Source: Lachnospiraceae bacterium (GTDB taxonomy: Bacteria; Bacillota_A; Clostridia; Lachnospirales; Lachnospiraceae). From it: a stretch of DNA of 64,000 bases. Numbering within the stretch: position 1 is the stretch's first letter; each line of letters begins with the position of its first letter. The translations under genes were made by a program, and so were the position numbers. The stretch lies in the NCBI GenBank assembly GCA_017626435.1, contig JAGAIR010000002.1:431518-495517 (forward strand), written 5' to 3'. The notes beneath the pieces were generated by a model. It did no database searches, was not told the origin of the DNA, and saw only the letters and a program-made list of their open reading frames with translations. Below, in pieces: positions 63,646 through 64,000 of this stretch.

Positions 63646-63728
63646 ATAAAAAACTTAGAATAGAGCTGGACCATCTGTCTGGTTCTTTCTCCCCAGAACA
63701 ACGCACTCCAAACCTTATTCTAAGAAAA
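63646..63728 (-). ncRNA. Possible structured RNA downstream of the rRNA-tRNA terminator
   Basis: On the minus strand CTTAGAATA closes with TATTCTAAG over about 50 bases that hold further pairings (TTGGA/TCCAG, TCTGG/CCAGA), and the whole ends in TTTTTTAT. It could be a small RNA, a read-through backup terminator for the rRNA operon, or on the plus strand a terminator for ibrB. Confidence 0.3.
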
Positions 63729-63755
63729 AATCCATAGATAAAATATCTATGGATT
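63723..63755 (-). terminator. Terminator of the rRNA-tRNA-Asn transcript
   Basis: On the minus strand ATCCATAGATA pairs with TATCTATGGAT (loop of three), followed by TTTTTTC. Confidence 0.9.
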
Positions 63756-63766
63756 CTAATAAAAAA

Positions 63767-63838
63767 CTCCCCGAGTTGGGCTCGAACCAACAACCCCACG
63801 GTTAACAGCCGTGTGCTCTACCATTGAGCTATCGAGGA
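63767..63838 (-). tRNA. tRNA-Asn (anticodon GTT)
   Basis: 72 bases starting TCCTCGATAGCTCAATGG, anticodon loop CTGTTAACC, T-loop GGTTCGAGCCC, closing TCGGGGA with discriminator G. CCA not encoded. It lies 94 bases after the 23S rRNA end in the same transcript. Confidence 0.95.
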
Positions 63839-63932
63839 TCACTTCTTTCTTCTGAAGACCGATGCCTTCAAAACTGTATACCGATTATATCATCCTTTTC
63901 TCTTTTTTGCAACTTGGGATCCTGTTCCTTTT

Positions 63933-64000
63933 TGGATAAGCCTTCGACCTATTAGTGACAGTCAGCTCCATGTGTTGCCACACTTCCACCTCTGCCCTAT
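63933..64000 (-). rRNA. 23S ribosomal RNA, 3' end (partial)
   Basis: The minus strand reads ATAGGGCAGAGGTGGAAGTG, continues through GGAGCTGACTGTCACTAATAGG and ends TCGAAGGCTTATCC. This is the conserved 3' end of Firmicutes 23S rRNA. The gene continues beyond the window. The exact 3' end is estimated. No 5S rRNA gene fits in the 94 bases before tRNA-Asn. Confidence 0.92.

Overview
The window looks like chromosome of a low-to-mid GC, spore-forming, anaerobic gut Clostridia, most likely a Lachnospiraceae member (Blautia-like; genus is inference). Supporting features are a trimeric [FeFe] hydrogenase of the HydABC/Hnd type, an alpha/beta-type small acid-soluble spore protein, large BspA-type leucine-rich-repeat surface proteins with proline/glycine spacers, a DUF4474 protein, an HPr-like protein, and strong AGGAGG ribosome sites with several TTG starts. 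Most genes lie on the minus strand, the same direction as the rRNA operon entering at the right edge, so minus is probably the leading strand.

Layout. 1-3.2 kb: an AT-rich operon of overlapping genes (MazG-HisG fusion, GlpX/IMPase-like phosphatase, split transketolase) that runs off the left edge and may make an unknown nucleotide- or sugar-derived compound. 3.4-17.4 kb: four very large secreted proteins (a GH5 glucanase and three LRR proteins) that share a lysine-rich C-terminal Fn3-like module. 17.5-22.1 kb: two LytTR two-component systems. The first contains a split histidine kinase, and its promoter has the same unusual architecture as the promoter of the largest LRR gene. 22.5-24.8 kb: GH31 alpha-xylosidase. 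25-29 kb: ZnuA-like lipoprotein with a Fur-family regulator, divergent from a secreted papain-like protease. 29-34.3 kb: cysS and a complete sulfate ABC transporter. 34.6-39.6 kb: spore protein, hypothetical protein, LysR regulator, soluble chemoreceptor, fluoride channel, MBL hydrolase. 39.6-43.4 kb: metal P-type ATPase, M14 peptidase, ArsR repressor. 43.5-46.3 kb: HPr-like protein and an amino-acid ABC transporter whose fused binding domain appears circularly permuted. 46.5-51.8 kb: small HExxH protein, ZIP transporter, GreA, DUF4474 protein, metallophosphoesterase, MATE pump. 51.9-52.3 kb: four tRNA genes. 52.5-56.6 kb: hydrogenase operon. 56.7-61.6 kb: secreted Fn3 protein, transglutaminase-like lipoprotein, ECF sigma/anti-sigma pair. 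61.8-63.6 kb: IbrA/IbrB-like pair. 63.7-64 kb: tRNA-Asn and the 3' end of 23S rRNA.

Working together. The surface-protein block and the first two-component system look like one regulon: a pair of direct GGGAC repeats 20 bp apart sits at the same distance upstream of the -10 box of both the response-regulator operon and the LRR gene at 17.4 kb. The GH5 enzyme and the alpha-xylosidase would suit beta-glucan or xyloglucan breakdown. Metal handling recurs (ZnuA/Fur, P-type ATPase/ArsR, ZIP). Sulfate uptake is present without reduction genes nearby. No CRISPR array, insertion sequence or intact prophage was seen.
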